A stretch of DNA of 64,000 bases from assembly GCA_905233285.1 (NCBI GenBank), contig CAJODY010000001.1, positions 62,001 through 126,000 on the forward strand, read 5' to 3'. Numbering within the stretch: position 1 is the first letter of the stretch; every line of letters begins with the position of its first letter. This stretch comes from an uncultured Bacteroidaceae bacterium (GTDB lineage: Bacteria > Bacteroidota > Bacteroidia > Bacteroidales > Bacteroidaceae). The position numbers and the translations under genes are program-made. Below, piece after piece: positions 15,665 to 22,674 of the stretch. A model generated the notes under the pieces. The model saw only the letters and a list, made by a program, of their open reading frames with translations, did no database searches and was not told the DNA's origin.

Positions 15665-16026
15665 AAAAATTTAAGAAAAGTTTTTGGGGCAGGATAGGAT
15701 TTGAAGGAATCTGCCTGCTTGTGTTAATTGTAGTTGTGAGTGTCAGCACTTACGTCCAGTACACGAAGGAGGATACCTTGACAGCCACGGTGCAGTCGAT
15801 AAACACACAGCAGAGTGTCAGTGGCACTGACGGCAGTGTCATCACGTCGTACACCTACCTCGTAGGCACCGACAAAGGTACGATGCAGATACAGCCCGAC
15901 GGCATCATGTCGTCAACGGCTTTTGGTCAGTTGAAGGAGGGTAAGACCTATCGTTTGCATACTCGCGGTTTCTCATTCCCTTTGTTTGGACTATACCCAT
16001 ATATTGTAGATGCAAAGGAGGAATAA
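15661..16026 (+). CDS. DUF1523-like membrane protein
   Basis: 121 aa. One N-terminal transmembrane helix (residues ~13-32, FEGICLLVLIVVVSVSTYV), then an extracytoplasmic beta domain with TYLVGTDKGTM and YRLHTRGFSFPLFGLYPYI. This is similar to DUF1523, whose members are small inner-membrane proteins of unknown function in phages and bacteria. Probably anchored with the C-terminus in the periplasm. Confidence 0.65.
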   Translation: MKKFKKSFWGRIGFEGICLLVLIVVVSVSTYVQYTKEDTLTATVQSINTQQSVSGTDGSVITSYTYLVGTDKGTMQIQPDGIMSSTAFGQLKEGKTYRLHTRGFSFPLFGLYPYIVDAKEE

Positions 16027-16029
16027 GTC

Positions 16030-16218
16030 ATGGCTTCTATCAAGGATATGGCTTTTGACTATTCTTTGCAGCGATGTCACGGCAAGAAATCGTATGAGCA
16101 CTACATGGCTGGTGCCCGTGCCGTCATCCGCAAGATACAGGAAGCCTACAACATCAGTGGTATCGAAACGATGGTTGACCAAATCAACAGTTTTATAGAA
16201 GAACTAAAAGAAAAATAA
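16030..16218 (+). CDS. Hypothetical small phage protein, 62 aa
   Basis: MASIKDMAFDYSLQRCHGKK... helical, no motif recognised. Fits tightly between its neighbours (3-nt gap before, 2 nt after), so it is almost certainly expressed. Confidence 0.65.
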   Translation: MASIKDMAFDYSLQRCHGKKSYEHYMAGARAVIRKIQEAYNISGIETMVDQINSFIEELKEK

Positions 16219-16220
16219 TT

Positions 16221-16964
16221 ATGGCTACGAAAATTTCATGGACAGAAGTCACTTGGTCGCCCGTTACGGGCTGCACCAAGGTAAGTGAGGCTTGCCAGAA
16301 CTGCTATGCCGAGGTAATGGCAAAGCGTCTGAGCGGTATGCCTGCATCGAAGGAGAAATACAAAAACGGCTTCAATCCTACAATCCATCCTGAATGTCTC
16401 AATGAGCCTTACGGATGGAAGAAGCCTACGATGTGCTTTGTCGTTTCAATGGGCGACCTGTTCCACAAGCATGTTTCCGTTGAGTTCCTTGACAAAGTGT
16501 TCGACGTGATAGAGAATACCCCACAACACACCTATCAAGTCCTGACAAAGCGGGCTATGCGTATGGCATGGTATTTCTCAGAACACAGACATATCCCTAA
16601 GAATGTCTGGCTTGGTGTTACCTGTGAGAATGGAAAATACTACGACCGTGTTTGCCATCTGCGAGGTGTCAAAGATGCTACCGTCCGTTTCCTCTCTTGC
16701 GAACCTCTTCTTGGTGATATGGCAGACATTGATCTGACACACATTGATTGGGTTATTACTGGTGGCGAAAGCGGTGTCAATGCCCGCCATACACCTGTTC
16801 AGTGGTTTAGAAATCTACGTGATGCCTGTATGCGTTGGAACACTCCGTTTTTCTTCAAGCAGTGGGGAGCGTGGGGTGAAGACGGTGTGAAGCGTTCAAA
16901 GTACCTCAACGGCTCAATGCTCGACGGTGAAGAGTTTAAGATGATGCCCGGCGATTCTTGGTAA
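16221..16964 (+). CDS. Phage Gp37/Gp68 (DUF5131) family radical-SAM-like protein
   Basis: 247 aa. The N-terminus SWTEVTWSPVTGCTKVSEACQNCYAE holds cysteines C18-x6-C25-x2-C28, arranged as in the 4Fe-4S site of Gp37/Gp68 proteins (radical SAM-like). Typical later family segments are NVWLGVTCEN, RFLSCEPLLGD, WVITGGESG and FFFKQWGAWGE. The chemical reaction of this phage family is not established. A Cys-rich mini-protein is encoded next. Confidence 0.9.
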   Translation: MATKISWTEVTWSPVTGCTKVSEACQNCYAEVMAKRLSGMPASKEKYKNGFNPTIHPECLNEPYGWKKPTMCFVVSMGDLFHKHVSVEFLDKVFDVIENTPQHTYQVLTKRAMRMAWYFSEHRHIPKNVWLGVTCENGKYYDRVCHLRGVKDATVRFLSCEPLLGDMADIDLTHIDWVITGGESGVNARHTPVQWFRNLRDACMRWNTPFFFKQWGAWGEDGVKRSKYLNGSMLDGEEFKMMPGDSW

Positions 16965-16981
16965 TATATATAATAAGGTGT

Positions 16982-17152
16982 ATGGATATTGAAAAAATCT
17001 GTGAAAACTGTGAGCATGACAGAGGGCAGGATGGTTGTGAAATCTGTGGCTACAACACTGCAAGATGTGGTGAAGAAGCACGATTCTTCTCTGCAAGCAA
17101 ACAAGCATTTGATAGAGCGTATAACCAACAATTGAGAAACTATAATAAATAA
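16982..17152 (+). CDS. Small Cys-rich zinc-ribbon-like protein, 56 aa
   Basis: Start at 16982 (MDIEKICENCEHDRGQDGCE). Cysteines in CENC...C-x2-C...C could bind one zinc ion. It is 17 nt after the radical-SAM-like gene and may be a partner. No precise family recognised. Confidence 0.6.
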   Translation: MDIEKICENCEHDRGQDGCEICGYNTARCGEEARFFSASKQAFDRAYNQQLRNYNK

Positions 17153-17156
17153 AGTT

Positions 17157-17549
17157 ATGAAAGCAACAGAATTAATGATAGGTGATTGGATTCAAGTTCC
17201 TCCTTCTGGAAGACGAAAGATGAAGATTACACAACTATGTGAAGATTGGGGAGATATAGATGATATTGAACCTGTTCCTCTTACTTGCGATTTTCTCAAG
17301 AAGAATGGTTTTAAACTTTCACCGAACAAACACTATTACGAGTACAGAGGTTATCCATCAAATAACTTTGATGTTGTAAATAAGTGTACCATTTTCTTGA
17401 ATCAGGAACATAAGCCATTTATGTTACAGGTTATCCGTCTGAAGGAACTTACTAATGAAGAGAAGATTAATATCCACATTCAGTACGTCCATCAGATACA
17501 ACAGGCTTTTCGTCTTTTAGGTATTGAGAAAGAATTTGTAGTTGATTAA
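17157..17549 (+). CDS. Paralogue 1 of a three-gene tandem family
   Basis: 130 aa. Begins MKATELMIGDW and ends with a YVHQIQQAFRLLGIEKEF segment; the middle contains PVPLTCDFLKKNGFK. The same landmarks recur in the next two genes, which shows tandem duplication. A compact beta/alpha domain without a catalytic motif is likely. Function unknown. Confidence 0.7.
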   Translation: MKATELMIGDWIQVPPSGRRKMKITQLCEDWGDIDDIEPVPLTCDFLKKNGFKLSPNKHYYEYRGYPSNNFDVVNKCTIFLNQEHKPFMLQVIRLKELTNEEKINIHIQYVHQIQQAFRLLGIEKEFVVD

Positions 17550-17561
17550 CAGATTTGATGT

Positions 17562-17957
17562 ATGAAAGCAACGGAATTGATGATCGGGAACTGGGTTAAG
17601 ATAAAAGGCGACTACGGAAAACCTTTGAAGATTACCACAATAGATGATACCTACAATAGTATCAACTACTTCGATGGTGATGCTGAAGGTGAACTGACGT
17701 TGCAACTTAACGAAATAGAGCCTATCCCTCTCACAAACGAGATTCTTGAAAAGAGTGGATTTAGTTGTAAAGGTCACGACCACTATCATTTTGAGTGGCG
17801 CGATTATTATGTCTTAGCAGCATATCCACGTTTGGGCGGTTCTACTGAGATATTCTTTCAGAGTTACAAAATGAAGTATAGAGGCGTTATACGTTTCGTT
17901 CATCAACTTCAGCAAGCACTCATGTTTTGTGAAATCGAAAAAGAAATAGTGTTATGA
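17562..17957 (+). CDS. Paralogue 2 of a three-gene tandem family
   Basis: 131 aa. MKATELMIGNWVKI, then PIPLTNEILEKSGF and FVHQLQQALMFCEIEKEI align with paralogue 1, with which it shares the first seven residues MKATELM. The stop overlaps the next start by 4 nt. Function unknown. Confidence 0.7.
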   Translation: MKATELMIGNWVKIKGDYGKPLKITTIDDTYNSINYFDGDAEGELTLQLNEIEPIPLTNEILEKSGFSCKGHDHYHFEWRDYYVLAAYPRLGGSTEIFFQSYKMKYRGVIRFVHQLQQALMFCEIEKEIVL

Positions 17958-18406
17958 GAAATATCAGGGAACTTAGTATCGGCAGCATCGTGTCAATGCT
18001 TGAAGAAAACAGAATAATCAGGCATTTTGAGGTTATGCAGATTTCCTCAAACGGTGAGATTGAGTTGCAGGAGTTATTTGGTGAGCACAAAAGATTCTGC
18101 ACAGATATTTCAGAAATCGAAGGTGCATTTCTTCACGCCGAAACTCTGAAAAAGATAGGGTTCATTGAATCTGACGAAAAGTCGTGGCAGTTGATGTACT
18201 ATTGTGGTGACATGAGGCTTTACTACAAATACTATAAGGCAGGTCGATTTGTGCGATTCAAGTTTAAGCCTGATTTCACTCAGAAACAATGGGTAAGAAT
18301 AGATTGCCACTACGTCCATCAATTACAGAATGTTATGCGCTTCCTTACTGGTGGTGAACTTGAGTTTGAATATAAAAGTATGAGCAATGGTAAAGATAGC
18401 ACTTAA
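17954..18406 (+). CDS. Paralogue 3 of a three-gene tandem family
   Basis: 150 aa. The most diverged copy: LSIGSIVSMLEEN at the N-terminus, HAETLKKIGFIE in the middle and YVHQLQNVMRFL near the C-terminus correspond to the landmarks of paralogues 1 and 2. It has a longer tail. Its end overlaps the following gene by 20 nt. Confidence 0.7.
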   Translation: MRNIRELSIGSIVSMLEENRIIRHFEVMQISSNGEIELQELFGEHKRFCTDISEIEGAFLHAETLKKIGFIESDEKSWQLMYYCGDMRLYYKYYKAGRFVRFKFKPDFTQKQWVRIDCHYVHQLQNVMRFLTGGELEFEYKSMSNGKDST

Positions 18407-18836
18407 TGGATTCGGAAGACTTGGTAGATTGGCTTTCATGTCTTCAATAGGTGCTGACTCACTCAGTTATGCAGACCTGAAAGAAACGGCTGAAAAACTG
18501 ATGCAGCCGACATTGCCAACTGTGTTCATCCCAAGAGGAATTTTCGAGTTAATACCACCTAAGATTATCTCAGAACAAGAGACAGTTCATCATTGCATAA
18601 TAAAGCCAGCGGAACGCATAGATATGCCATTTCCTATTGATGAAAGATTGTTCATATTTGGAAAATTTAAGGAGTTTATTAGTCGAACACCTCTAAAAGT
18701 AGAAAAAGTAGAAGTTGACACGGAAGATTTACCAAAAGAGAGGTATCACGATCGGACGTTTCCAAAGGACTACTGGAAGAAGAAAAAGGCAAAGCGTAGA
18801 ATACAAAAGAAATCTCGAAGACAAAAGTTTTTATAA
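18387..18836 (+). CDS. Hypothetical protein with a GAPDH-like N-terminal motif
   Basis: 149 aa. The first 17 residues, MVKIALNGFGRLGRLAF, closely match the N-terminal NAD-binding loop of glyceraldehyde-3-phosphate dehydrogenase, but the rest does not: residues ~20-110 are an unrelated mixed region and the C-terminus is very basic (KKKKAKRRIQKKSRR), suiting nucleic-acid binding. An internal ATG at 18438 could be the true start, leaving the GAPDH-like stretch untranslated as part of this gene. Function unknown. Confidence 0.55.
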   Translation: MVKIALNGFGRLGRLAFMSSIGADSLSYADLKETAEKLMQPTLPTVFIPRGIFELIPPKIISEQETVHHCIIKPAERIDMPFPIDERLFIFGKFKEFISRTPLKVEKVEVDTEDLPKERYHDRTFPKDYWKKKKAKRRIQKKSRRQKFL

Positions 18837-18855
18837 CATTTATCATTTAAACATT

Positions 18856-19458
18856 ATGAAAGAAATCAAAATCAAGGTGCCTGACAACCAGGCTGAACTT
18901 TTTGCAGAGAAACTTTCTGCATTGGTGAAAGAGTGTGGAGGTAGCACCTCTGAAGCAGAAAACAAGGTTGACATCTTTGATTCAAGCATCCCTATCTGGG
19001 ATAGAATCAAGACCGTTGAAGATGCCATTGCCTACACAGGAATGACATTGCCTGACAATATCGGTGAACTACCTCTTGACGTACAGGCAATGCTCAAACT
19101 GCGTATCATCTGTGCCGCCTACAACGAACTGAAGGCAGACCAACTCGACCAGTTTCCGAAGTTCACCACTGACGAGTACCGCTACTATCCTTGGTGCATT
19201 CTCTACACTCAGGAAGAGATTGACGCAATGAATGAGGAAGACCGTAGCCGCGTGTTGGGGCGTTCGTACAGCTTCGCGTACGCGTACGCGGGTGTCGCTT
19301 ATTCGCTCTCGAGTTTCGCCGCGTCGTACTCGCACTCGAACCTCGGCGGTCGGCTCTGCTTCAAGACAAGAGATTTAGCAATCGAGTGCGGAAAGCGTTT
19401 CCTGAAACTTTGGGGTCAGTTCTACGGATTCCTTGGTGAAGAGGTCAAAACATTTTAG
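18856..19458 (+). CDS. DGR target protein 1 (contains VR1)
   Basis: 200 aa from MKEIKIKVPDNQAELFAEK. Residues ~131-168 are the variable repeat VR1, whose randomised positions sit between a constant RVLGRS and a constant GGRLC. The following LCFKTRDLAIECGKRFL and YRYYPW before VR1 match a protein type I recall from Bacteroidota phages and mobile elements, with the variable part inside rather than at the C-terminus. It has no signal peptide. A C-type-lectin-like fold is likely for a DGR target. As the last gene of the accessory operon, it is not obviously a tail protein; binding to a host or competitor ligand is speculative. Confidence 0.8.
   Translation: MKEIKIKVPDNQAELFAEKLSALVKECGGSTSEAENKVDIFDSSIPIWDRIKTVEDAIAYTGMTLPDNIGELPLDVQAMLKLRIICAAYNELKADQLDQFPKFTTDEYRYYPWCILYTQEEIDAMNEEDRSRVLGRSYSFAYAYAGVAYSLSSFAASYSHSNLGGRLCFKTRDLAIECGKRFLKLWGQFYGFLGEEVKTF
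19247..19360 (+). repeat. DGR variable repeat VR1
   Basis: 114 nt matching the TR (24399-24286, minus strand) over its full length. All 18 differences are at TR adenines (28 in the TR). The last 16 nt, GGCGGTCGGCTCTGCT, are invariant and end at the TR/VR homology border, as expected for the IMH. Lies 5 kb from the TR on the opposite strand. Confidence 0.93.
19390..19402 (+). other. Short hairpin downstream of VR1
   Basis: GGAAA-GCG-TTTCC, 30 nt after the end of VR1. DGR VRs commonly need a hairpin or cruciform just beyond the IMH. The match is by position and is weak. Confidence 0.3.
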
Positions 19459-19500
19459 GGAAATTCCCCTCTAATTTCCCTTGATTTCCCGCGAAGATAA

Positions 19501-19541
19501 AAATCCGCTGATAGTCAAACAATTATACTATCAGCGGATTT
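19501..19541. terminator. Bidirectional terminator between the convergent accessory and lysis operons
   Basis: Perfect 15-bp arms AAATCCGCTGATAGT (19501-19515) and its complement (19527-19541), loop 11 nt, flanked by A and T runs. It separates the DGR target gene (stop 19458) from the leftward gene ending at 19557. Confidence 0.88.
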
Positions 19542-19556
19542 ACTCTGCAAATAAGA

Positions 19557-20117
19557 TCAGAAGATACTAATGGTTAGTCCGAATCCTACAAACGGCTCAA
19601 ACTCTTTTGACTTGAAGCCATAGCCGTAACCTCCAATCACACCAACATTCCATCGTCGGAATTGTTTCGTTGGAACTGTTCTGGTCTCGATAATACTATG
19701 TTCTATAATCTTTTGACGGACAAAGATACTATCAAGACGAGGCTCATAGCCACTAACATAAGCCGTGTACGATGAATCGGAATAGACTTTCTGTGTCCTC
19801 GGCACTTCAATAGAATCTGGAATATCGGAAAGATTATCGGAAAATCCTACTGAATCCAAGGCGTTTTCGGAAAGATTATCGGAAAATAGAGGATCCTGAT
19901 TCGGTTTGGGAACAGGAATCTTTATCGTTCCAACAACCTTCTCCGTTTTCGGCTCCGGCATAGAATCTTTCTTCTCCTTATACTTCACTACAATCTTTTC
20001 CTGAATCTTCGTCGGCTGCTCCTGCAAATCCCGAAACTGTTTGTAGTTCCAGAACAGAGACAGACCAAGCCCGACCAGAAGTCCTAACACGATGTAAGTA
20101 AGAGTTTTTTTCTTCAT
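19557..20117 (-). CDS. Membrane-anchored DUF6808-like protein
   Basis: 186 aa, with the start in the ATGA overlap with the upstream gene. One N-terminal transmembrane helix (~residues 7-24), then a Lys/Glu-rich coiled coil and a Pro/Ser-rich stalk, and a C-terminal Gly-rich beta segment (VGVIGGYGYGFK). The family occurs beside phage lysis genes. A spanin-like role is possible but not shown. Confidence 0.65.
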   Translation of the reverse strand: MKKKTLTYIVLGLLVGLGLSLFWNYKQFRDLQEQPTKIQEKIVVKYKEKKDSMPEPKTEKVVGTIKIPVPKPNQDPLFSDNLSENALDSVGFSDNLSDIPDSIEVPRTQKVYSDSSYTAYVSGYEPRLDSIFVRQKIIEHSIIETRTVPTKQFRRWNVGVIGGYGYGFKSKEFEPFVGFGLTISIF

Positions 20118-20392
20118 ACCCAAATAATTTTGTTTTCTCTGATATAGAAATGAGCCTTATAGGGGCAGTCGTTAGCAATGGACGGCGATAACGTCACAAG
20201 CCCGTCATGCTCTTCGTAGTCCCATCCGTTAGGTTTTGGCTTCAACGGCATCACACATTCATAGCCACAACCGTCAGGACACATACAGATAGCCAAGTTA
20301 AAACGCAAACTCACATAGAGCACACCCCATACCTTTATATGGGGCATATACTCTACAAACTCTACTCTATCAAACTCTTCAAGTCTATCCAT
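20114..20392 (-). CDS. DUF6527-like small Cys-rich phage protein
   Basis: 92 aa. CMCPDGCGYEC followed by VTLSPSIANDCPYKAHFYI resembles the Cys/His pattern of DUF6527 (probable zinc finger). It is translationally coupled (ATGA) to the DUF6808-like gene and lies 5 nt after the amidase gene. Function unknown. Confidence 0.7.
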   Translation of the reverse strand: MDRLEEFDRVEFVEYMPHIKVWGVLYVSLRFNLAICMCPDGCGYECVMPLKPKPNGWDYEEHDGLVTLSPSIANDCPYKAHFYIRENKIIWV

Positions 20393-20397
20393 GGCCG

Positions 20398-21039
20398 TTA
20401 AAGTTTTGAGTATTCTTTTGTTGCGTCAAACGACGGACACGCTTTGTTGGCAAAGTCACGGTGTCCTCTGATTCTCGCTTTCGGATAGAGTTTCCTCAAC
20501 TCCTGCAGCAATCCAATCAAAGACTTTTTCTGTGCCTCTGTCCTCGTATCTTTCGGTGTCCTGCCATCACTTGCCTCACAACCACCGACATAGCAGATAC
20601 CGATGCTGTGACTGTTATGACCTACGCAATGAGCACCTGCAACATTCACGTCACGTCCTTTGTTGACAGAGCCATCACGGTATATGATATAGTGATAACC
20701 GATGTCACTCCAACCGCGACCACCTTTGCTGACAGGTGTGGTATGCCATTTCTTGATGTCGGCAACGGTATAATCTCTTCCTTCTCTCGTTGCAGAGCAA
20801 TGAACGATAATCTCGTTTATGACCCTGCGACTCTTTGAGAGAGTGCTTTCACCACTTGGGAAAAGTTTCGCCCAAGTCTTATCTCCAACGATACCATCTA
20901 CAGGCTTCAGCCCATTCTCACGTTGGAACTCCTTGACGGCTTCTTCTGTGAGTTTACCGAAGATGCCATCAACATAGAGGTGCAAGGCTCCTTGGAGAGC
21001 CTTGACCTCATTACCTTTACTTCCTTTTCTCAATAACAT
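20398..21039 (-). CDS. Endolysin: PG-binding domain plus N-acetylmuramoyl-L-alanine amidase
   Basis: 213 aa. Residues ~1-62 form a peptidoglycan-binding (PG_binding_1) domain (KGSKGNEVKALQGAL, then DGIFGKLTEEAVKEFQ). Residues ~75-213 are an Amidase_2 domain with zinc ligands H80 (IIVHCSAT), H193 (GHRDF) and C201 (KACPSFD). It cleaves the bond between MurNAc and L-Ala of the host cell wall and releases progeny at lysis. Without a signal peptide it relies on the adjacent membrane proteins to reach the periplasm. Confidence 0.93.
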   Translation of the reverse strand: MLLRKGSKGNEVKALQGALHLYVDGIFGKLTEEAVKEFQRENGLKPVDGIVGDKTWAKLFPSGESTLSKSRRVINEIIVHCSATREGRDYTVADIKKWHTTPVSKGGRGWSDIGYHYIIYRDGSVNKGRDVNVAGAHCVGHNSHSIGICYVGGCEASDGRTPKDTRTEAQKKSLIGLLQELRKLYPKARIRGHRDFANKACPSFDATKEYSKL

Positions 21040-21050
21040 AACTGTTCTGA

Positions 21051-21392
21051 TTAAAAGTTGTCATTGTCAAGAATAGTGTGACCAGTGTTACTATCCTTCT
21101 TCTCTCGTTTGCCAACTGGCTCACCGTCTTTGCCGTAGGTCTGCGTGAACTTCGCTACGAAAGCAGCACCCGCTGGAATACCAAGAAGATAGGGATAGAT
21201 TTCGTTCCACCACTCATGGGTGATACCGCCACCAGCAACGATGGCGGTATTCACCGCAAGGGCAGTACCACTTATAAGTGCGCAAATGCACAGAATTACC
21301 TTAAAGAACTTTGGCATGGTGTTCGACCAACGCTCTCGCATAATGTCAAACCAACGCCACCGTCTTCGCGGTCTTCTCATTTCGTGTCTCAT
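21051..21392 (-). CDS. Holin-like membrane protein
   Basis: 113 aa from 21392 (MRHEMRRPRRRWRW), 4 nt after the upstream stop. A very basic N-terminus precedes a hydrophobic region with two possible helices (ILCICALISGTALAV and YLLGIPAGAAFVAKF). Size and location beside the endolysin fit a holin; the alternative is a small accessory membrane protein. Confidence 0.6.
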   Translation of the reverse strand: MRHEMRRPRRRWRWFDIMRERWSNTMPKFFKVILCICALISGTALAVNTAIVAGGGITHEWWNEIYPYLLGIPAGAAFVAKFTQTYGKDGEPVGKREKKDSNTGHTILDNDNF

Positions 21393-21396
21393 AAGC

Positions 21397-21696
21397 CTAT
21401 GTTTTTTTGTGTTCAACAATGTCAAGAACAGCGGCTATCCTCGCAAGTTTTTCACGAATGTCAGAAATGTCTTCCTGAATCTTGTCAAACTGTTCAGATT
21501 TCTTGTCAACGCGCTTATCGACACGCTGAACCTCGTTCTCAACTTTCATAACCTGACTCTCCAAAACTGCGACTTTTACGCGCAATTTATGAATGAATCC
21601 AACGTAGGTTGAAATCGTCGCAATGACGATTGAGACCAATGCCGTAATGATTGCTGTAACCAGTATCGGCCAAACATTTATTACTTCTGCTCCCAT
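21397..21696 (-). CDS. Membrane protein with coiled coil, holin/spanin-like
   Basis: 99 aa from 21696 (MGAEVINVWPILVTAII...). One N-terminal transmembrane helix (~9-30) followed by an uninterrupted coiled coil (VAVLESQVMKVENEVQRVDKR). The topology resembles XhlA-type or Rz-like lysis proteins. Confidence 0.65.
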   Translation of the reverse strand: MGAEVINVWPILVTAIITALVSIVIATISTYVGFIHKLRVKVAVLESQVMKVENEVQRVDKRVDKKSEQFDKIQEDISDIREKLARIAAVLDIVEHKKT

Positions 21697-21708
21697 AGGC
21701 AAAAAGTT

Positions 21709-22182
21709 TTAGAGGGTTAGACATAAAGCAAAGATGTTCAGCGTACTCAGAATTTCAACCCAGAACACATTCCTGCTAACATCTTTCGCCAACAGAGTAT
21801 AGCCGATATACAAGAACCATAACAGCAGCAGCAGAGGTTGGTTAAGGGCTACCAACAACTGTGACGCTATCCCTGCATCTACGGCTCCGACATAGTGAAC
21901 GGTGTTCTTCGCTTTCGGAACCAAGGGCGCGGCTCCGACAAAGCAGACACCACCAATCATCAGGAAAGCAATGAACTGAGTTTGCTCAGAAACTTTTTCC
22001 ATCAAAACGGGCATCAGCATGAATCCTACCATCCACATCACAATAGTAAACACCCACTGACCCTTGCGAGGCAGTAGGAAAACGGTCTGAGAGATACTTT
22101 CAGGTATCTTTCGACCTGTGTAAACCATTGCCCCCACGTAGAGAGCAATGGTTGTAATCGAGGCAATCACCAGTCCGATCAT
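21709..22182 (-). CDS. Multi-spanning membrane protein of the lysis module
   Basis: 157 aa with about four or five hydrophobic helices (starting MIGLVIASITTIALYVGAMV, then FTIVMWMVGFMLMPV, a Gly/Ala-rich segment, and LLLLLWFLYIGYTLL). It overlaps the upstream start by 4 nt. A holin or antiholin is possible; no signature is decisive. Confidence 0.65.
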   Translation of the reverse strand: MIGLVIASITTIALYVGAMVYTGRKIPESISQTVFLLPRKGQWVFTIVMWMVGFMLMPVLMEKVSEQTQFIAFLMIGGVCFVGAAPLVPKAKNTVHYVGAVDAGIASQLLVALNQPLLLLLWFLYIGYTLLAKDVSRNVFWVEILSTLNIFALCLTL

Positions 22183-22661
22183 AGTCCGAACGTTGTCATG
22201 TCAATACCGTCTTTCTCAGCCCAACCCTCATTGAGAGTTGTGTTCACAAAGGCGATTGCCTTGGTGTAGAAATCCGTAAACTCTGACAGTTCCGTGAATG
22301 TGTGATAGACGGGATTGCCGTTTCCATCCTCACCTAATTTGAACTTCACAGGAAGAGTTGCGCCTCCAGTCTGAACCGCAAGGTCATACGCTGCCTTGAA
22401 GTTAAACTCATTCTCAGTCGAAAGCCAGACTTGCTTTTCCTGCCAGACAAAGCCTGTCAGAATCTTTGCGTCGGTGTTGGCATTGATCTGAGCAATGATA
22501 ACGTCTCGAATCTCCTGTTCCGTAGGCTTGTGGTCAAAGGTGTGACGATAGTCGTAACCCTGACCATCATCTTCACCATAACCGTAAATCAGCACTGCAC
22601 GCTCCGTACCGAATACCAGTAGTTGGTCGTGCCTCTCCGTTGCTCCAAAAATTTTCTCCAT
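22179..22661 (-). CDS. Hypothetical tail-associated protein (DUF4376-like)
   Basis: 160 aa. Contains EQEIRDVIIAQINANTDAKILTGFVWQEKQVWLSTENEFNFKAAY, the sort of pattern found in phage DUF4376 / fibre-assembly proteins. It lies directly downstream of the RT. Its sequence does not suggest the small basic helical bundle of Avd. Confidence 0.6.
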   Translation of the reverse strand: MEKIFGATERHDQLLVFGTERAVLIYGYGEDDGQGYDYRHTFDHKPTEQEIRDVIIAQINANTDAKILTGFVWQEKQVWLSTENEFNFKAAYDLAVQTGGATLPVKFKLGEDGNGNPVYHTFTELSEFTDFYTKAIAFVNTTLNEGWAEKDGIDMTTFGL

Positions 22662-22674
22662 AACTCTATGATTT

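Noticed and set aside
22179-22661. Gene downstream of the RT as a possible Avd
   Set aside because: It is acidic/neutral and beta/alpha with DUF4376-like features, not a basic four-helix bundle; also it is on the far side of the RT.
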